Source: Candidatus Endomicrobium neocapritermitis
Lineage (GTDB): Bacteria; Elusimicrobiota; Endomicrobiia; Endomicrobiales; Endomicrobiaceae
Assembly: GCA_009778325.1 (NCBI GenBank)
Contig: WRJZ01000052.1
Coordinates: 1 to 64,000, forward strand
DNA length: 64,000 nt
Direction: 5' to 3'
Part shown: positions 59,293 to 64,000 of the stretch, in pieces
Position numbering within the stretch: position 1 is the stretch's first letter
Layout of the letters: every line of letters begins with the position of its first letter
Notes under the pieces: generated by a model
What the model saw: only the letters and a program-made list of their open reading frames with translations
What the model was told of the DNA's origin: nothing
Database searches by the model: none
Made by a program: the position numbers and the translations under genes

Positions 59293-61746
59293 ATGTTTAA
59301 AAAATTTATTATGACATCAGGTGTATTTTTCATATTTACATGTTATATTTATTCCGCGCCTTTGGTTCAAGATAAATTTCAAAGTATTGTTTTGACGGAA
59401 TATGGAATTGACACAAATAATTTATTTAGAGGATTAAATGAAATTGTTCAAATCGGAACAACTTCATATCTTGTAGCTTTAAATAAAGATAACAGAATTG
59501 CGATAAATAAAATAAACGATATGAAGCTTGAAGAATATATGCTTGTTAATGAAGAAATTGTTTGTTCCACATATTCCGTAAATACGTTAGTTTTACGCGG
59601 TATAGGAAGTGTTTGTGTTGACGACAGTCAAAATATTTATATTACATACTTATATTCAGACGGCTCAATAAAAACCGCAAAAATTTACATGCCAAGTAAG
59701 AGTATATTTTGGAATGTGCCTTATAAACCAAACAGCGCGTCAACATATGTGCCTTTGGATTCTGTGTATTATAAGGGTAATTTATATCTTTTGGTATCTG
59801 AAAGTGGCGATCAAGCAAAATTTCACATTGTAAAAATACCGTCAGATGGTCAAAGCGTATCAAATTTTGCATCTCAAATACCTAGTGGTAATGGTACTAA
59901 TGAACCATATTTTAATGCAATAGTTGCTTTAAAAGATTATATTTATATTTATGGCGGCAGGCTTAGGATGGCTAACCCCATGATAGTTGCATATATTGTC
60001 AAATATGATCTTAACGGAGTAAACAAGGGGAGCAGAGACCATACTTTCGGAACCAACAATGGTGGTTTCGTTTCAATAGTAAGGGCTACAAGTTATAACG
60101 ATGAAGATGTCTATGCTTTATACAATCAATCCAACAGTACAAGATACAAAATAATAAAAATGAACGACTTAGACTACTTTTGGTATAAAGATTTTAACAG
60201 TTTAAACTTTAGCTCATTATACGCCAATCAAGACGGTGTTTATGCCGGATACTCTTCCGAAAATAAGTCAGGTTATCAAAGATATGACCCTTCAGGAAAT
60301 TTAAAAGAAGATAAGTTTGTTATTGTTTCCTCAACCGGAACCACGCAAAATGACGCCGTATTTGTCCATTCGCCTTCTTCCGCGGTATTTGTACTTACTT
60401 CATTAAGCAATAAAAACGCGCAGTTTACAAGTATTCCTTCAGGCGAAAGAACTTCTTATCTGTATAATCCCGACGGCACGGATAACGCCGTTTCTCCGGC
60501 TGTCACATTTAATTCAAGCGATACATTTACGTACAGAGTAAAATATGTAAATTATAAAAATGAAGCGCCTGCGTCAGGGTATCCGAAATTATCTGTTTAC
60601 GATAACGGAATTTTCATAAGCTCCGGCATTATGAGCATTGAAAGCAGTACTAACAATTATACAGACGGCAGAGTTTATTCTTTCAAAAAAGATTTAGTTA
60701 TGAAACCAAGGTATTCTTATAAGATAGAACTAAGTTACGGGACTGATTATTTTACATCGGATGAGTATTTCTTTCCAAGATTCGGAGACGCGCCTGTAAT
60801 AGAATATTTTGAAGGCAGCTCATATATTTTTCCTGATACTGACAACAAAAATATAAATACTGTACTTACGGTAAAGATGAAGTTTTCTGACCCGGGAGGA
60901 TTTGCAATACACGGAGATTCCCCGGTTTTTACTTTGTACAGCAGTACTAATGGCGTGATTCAAAACATCAAAATGATATTTTCCGGAAACTCCTCATATT
61001 ATTTTGATATAGGCACATTGGCAGTTGGCAGCTACAGCTATAAAATAGAAGCTAAAAACACGTTTGGAGTAGAAGCACAGCCCGCAACAGGAAGTTTTGA
61101 AGTAAAAGCGTTTACTGCAGACGAGTTGCCACAAATATTATATTTTGAAGGCAATACCCATATATTGCCTAAAGGTAAATATGCAGATACTTCATTAATT
61201 GCGAAAGTGAGGGTAAAAGACCCAAACAACCATGCTTTATCGGACGGCTATCCTATTTTATCATTGTATAGCTTAAGCAACGGCAGTCTGATATATAGCG
61301 GCGTGTGGATGTCACATGTGTCCGAAGGAGTGCATCAATATAATATAGGAATGCTTGCGGTGGGAGAATACAAATATAAAATAGAAGCAAAGAACATACA
61401 TAATATGGAAGCTGTGCCAGCTGAAGGAACATTTGAAGTGTTTGATTCTGCAAACAGCATATCGGCAGGGAAAGTTTTTAATGCGCCAAATCCGTTTAAC
61501 CCCGCAAGAGGTCAAACAACAAAGATAGTGTTTTCGGCAAAAGGAAATGAGAATGTAAAAATAAAGATATATTCGCTTTACGGGGATAAAGTATTTGAAG
61601 ACAGCTTCAATGCCGTAGCAGGTACAAATGAGTACGAGTACAGAGGCAGAGATAATCAGGGAAAGATGTTATATAATGGCGCGTATCTTTGTTATGTGGA
61701 AAAACCAAGCGGAAACGGCAAATTTAAAATGCTTATAATAAAGTGA
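59293..61746 (+). CDS. Large secreted protein with Ig-like repeats and FlgD-like tail
   Basis: 817-aa protein with a signal peptide (residues 1-22). Residues ~25-400 look like a beta-propeller-type region (VALKDYIYIYGGRLRM, YNQSNSTRYKIIKM). Then come three related Ig-like domains, two of them very alike (PVIEYFEGSSYIFPD / PQILYFEGNTHILPK, ending YKIEAKNTFGVEAQPA / YKIEAKNIHNMEAVPA). The last ~90 residues (NAPNPFNPARGQTTKIVF, YRGRDNQGKMLYNGAYLCYV) are an FlgD-Ig/T9SS-tail-like module. Such tails are common on secreted proteins of Elusimicrobiota and related groups. Its ligand is unknown. Confidence 0.85.
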   Translation: MFKKFIMTSGVFFIFTCYIYSAPLVQDKFQSIVLTEYGIDTNNLFRGLNEIVQIGTTSYLVALNKDNRIAINKINDMKLEEYMLVNEEIVCSTYSVNTLVLRGIGSVCVDDSQNIYITYLYSDGSIKTAKIYMPSKSIFWNVPYKPNSASTYVPLDSVYYKGNLYLLVSESGDQAKFHIVKIPSDGQSVSNFASQIPSGNGTNEPYFNAIVALKDYIYIYGGRLRMANPMIVAYIVKYDLNGVNKGSRDHTFGTNNGGFVSIVRATSYNDEDVYALYNQSNSTRYKIIKMNDLDYFWYKDFNSLNFSSLYANQDGVYAGYSSENKSGYQRYDPSGNLKEDKFVIVSSTGTTQNDAVFVHSPSSAVFVLTSLSNKNAQFTSIPSGERTSYLYNPDGTDNAVSPAVTFNSSDTFTYRVKYVNYKNEAPASGYPKLSVYDNGIFISSGIMSIESSTNNYTDGRVYSFKKDLVMKPRYSYKIELSYGTDYFTSDEYFFPRFGDAPVIEYFEGSSYIFPDTDNKNINTVLTVKMKFSDPGGFAIHGDSPVFTLYSSTNGVIQNIKMIFSGNSSYYFDIGTLAVGSYSYKIEAKNTFGVEAQPATGSFEVKAFTADELPQILYFEGNTHILPKGKYADTSLIAKVRVKDPNNHALSDGYPILSLYSLSNGSLIYSGVWMSHVSEGVHQYNIGMLAVGEYKYKIEAKNIHNMEAVPAEGTFEVFDSANSISAGKVFNAPNPFNPARGQTTKIVFSAKGNENVKIKIYSLYGDKVFEDSFNAVAGTNEYEYRGRDNQGKMLYNGAYLCYVEKPSGNGKFKMLIIK

Positions 61747-61770
61747 CAATAAATCTTTTTGTAATAGGTA

Positions 61771-61799
61771 TTGACAAAACTAATTCTAATTTATATACT
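61771..61799 (+). promoter_or_regulatory. Sigma-70 promoter of groESL
   Basis: TTGACA (61771-61776), 17-bp spacer, TATACT (61794-61799). Transcription would start near 61806. The leader runs to the groES ATG at 61887. Confidence 0.85.
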
Positions 61800-61818
61800 T
61801 GGCAGTCGTGTTGTGTAA

Positions 61819-61839
61819 GTGCTAGTATGTTTTGAGCAC
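61819..61839 (+). promoter_or_regulatory. GTGCT-N11-AGCAC inverted repeat in groES leader
   Basis: GTGCT (61819-61823) and AGCAC (61835-61839) are inverted with 11 bases between, just downstream of the expected start of transcription. The core letters recall the CIRCE half-sites (GCACTC/GAGTGC), but the order and spacer do not fit CIRCE. It could be an operator of a heat-shock repressor. Confidence 0.4.
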
Positions 61840-61886
61840 CATAACCACAAACAACAAGAAATAAAAAAATAAGGAGGAAGTTGAAG

Positions 61887-62171
61887 ATGATCAGACCATT
61901 AGGCGACAAAATTTTAGTTAAGCCGGCGGAGGCTAAAGAAGTAAAAAAAGGCGGTATTATCATTCCCGATACGGCGAAAGAAAAGCCGCAGGAAGGCGAA
62001 ATTATAGCCGTAGGCAAAGGTAAAACAACGGATGACGGAAAAGTTATTGCCCTTGACGTTAAAGCGGGCGATAAAGTTCTTTTCGGAAAATATTCCGGAA
62101 CGGAAGTAAAAATTGATGATGCGGAATATCTTATAATGACTCAGGATGATATTTTGGGAATAATTGAATAA
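61887..62171 (+). CDS. groES: Co-chaperonin GroES
   Basis: 94-aa GroES, the lid of the chaperonin ([22 protein letters not shown], mobile loop [16 protein letters not shown], ending ILGIIE). The ATG at 61887 is chosen over TTG at 61881 because GroES normally starts one or two residues before IRPLGD and aaggaggaag lies upstream. It is followed by a repeat element and groEL. Confidence 0.98.
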   Translation: MIRPLGDKILVKPAEAKEVKKGGIIIPDTAKEKPQEGEIIAVGKGKTTDDGKVIALDVKAGDKVLFGKYSGTEVKIDDAEYLIMTQDDILGIIE

Positions 62172-62172
62172 A

Positions 62173-63953
<1,781 letters not shown>

Positions 63954-63957
63954 AAAG

Positions 63958-64000
63958 AAGAGGCAGTGATGCGCAGACGCAGAGAGGCAGAGTAACAGCA
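63958..64000. repeat. Start of a repeat element, word cagagagg, cut by the window end
   Basis: agaggcagtgatgcgcagac followed by gcagagaggcagagtaacag resembles the half element at 44887. It runs off the end of the window, so the presence of a right arm cannot be judged. Confidence 0.7.

Noticed and set aside
61801-61840. Possible CIRCE element upstream of groES
   Set aside because: Half-sites do not read TTAGCACTC/GAGTGCTAA and the spacer is not 9 bases. It is reported only as an unnamed inverted repeat.

Overview
The window looks like a chromosome segment of a Gram-negative-type bacterium of low to moderate GC (about 40% by eye). Outer-membrane barrel-like proteins, lipoproteins, an OmpA-type protein and many Sec signal peptides support a diderm envelope. 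The mix of an exported giant protein, an exported ankyrin protein, FlgD-like tails, TIGR03960-type radical SAM protein and abundant dispersed repeats suggests Elusimicrobiota (Endomicrobium-like). That placement is inference; no rRNA or tRNA gene was recognised and no CRISPR array was seen.

Layout. 1-9.7 kb: housekeeping and envelope genes (cinA, Nudix, Bax1-I, engB, radical SAM, xthA, DUF1254 lipoprotein, comF), separated by hairpin-forming repeats. 9.7-19.9 kb: a 275-bp element with perfect 26-bp terminal inverted repeats, then a candidate operator/promoter, a small membrane protein and a 3,086-aa exported giant protein. 20-23 kb: a Phd/ParE-type toxin-antitoxin pair with a consensus promoter, a PfkB kinase and small genes. 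23-26.3 kb: an exported protein with 29 ankyrin repeats. 26.4-32.9 kb: AAA ATPase with DUF4143, TIGR03960 radical SAM protein, a TPR/SGNH-like protein and RNase G. 32.9-38.2 kb: an exported GH81 beta-1,3-glucanase, a SIR2-like protein and a small membrane protein. 38.3-41.8 kb (minus strand): an OmpA protein with a very long charged helix, and aspartate aminotransferase. 41.9-47 kb: rplU-rpmA-obg-ychF, nitroreductase, GNAT and TerC. 47.2-51.5 kb: a LexA-like XRE regulator facing an operon of an exported SpoVG-like protein and two diguanylate cyclases. 51.7-64 kb: orphan sugar-ABC ATPase, lipoprotein, malic enzyme, two-subunit fumarase, coaX, two paralogous barrel proteins, an FlgD-tailed secreted protein, and groES-groEL.

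The strongest unusual signal is the repeat landscape. Most intergenic gaps hold an element made of degenerate 7-8-bp tandem words in two inverted arms, often around a conserved pair of small hairpins. The word differs from locus to locus (attacga, agagtga, agagaat, agttcaa, gaagttg and others) while the architecture stays the same. These elements enter genes: they lie in frame inside the giant protein and the TIGR03960 protein, and they encode the C-terminal tails of cinA, a TPR protein, the DUF1254 lipoprotein and the fumarase beta subunit. A second palindromic family (141-252) is also inserted in frame in the giant protein. This recalls Rickettsia palindromic elements, but with heptad words that can be read without stops in all three frames of one strand.

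Metabolically the window suggests a fermentative organism using polysaccharide (GH81, sugar ABC ATPase, PfkB kinase) and C4 acids (malic enzyme, fumarase, aspartate aminotransferase), with cyclic-di-GMP signalling and a large exported protein repertoire.
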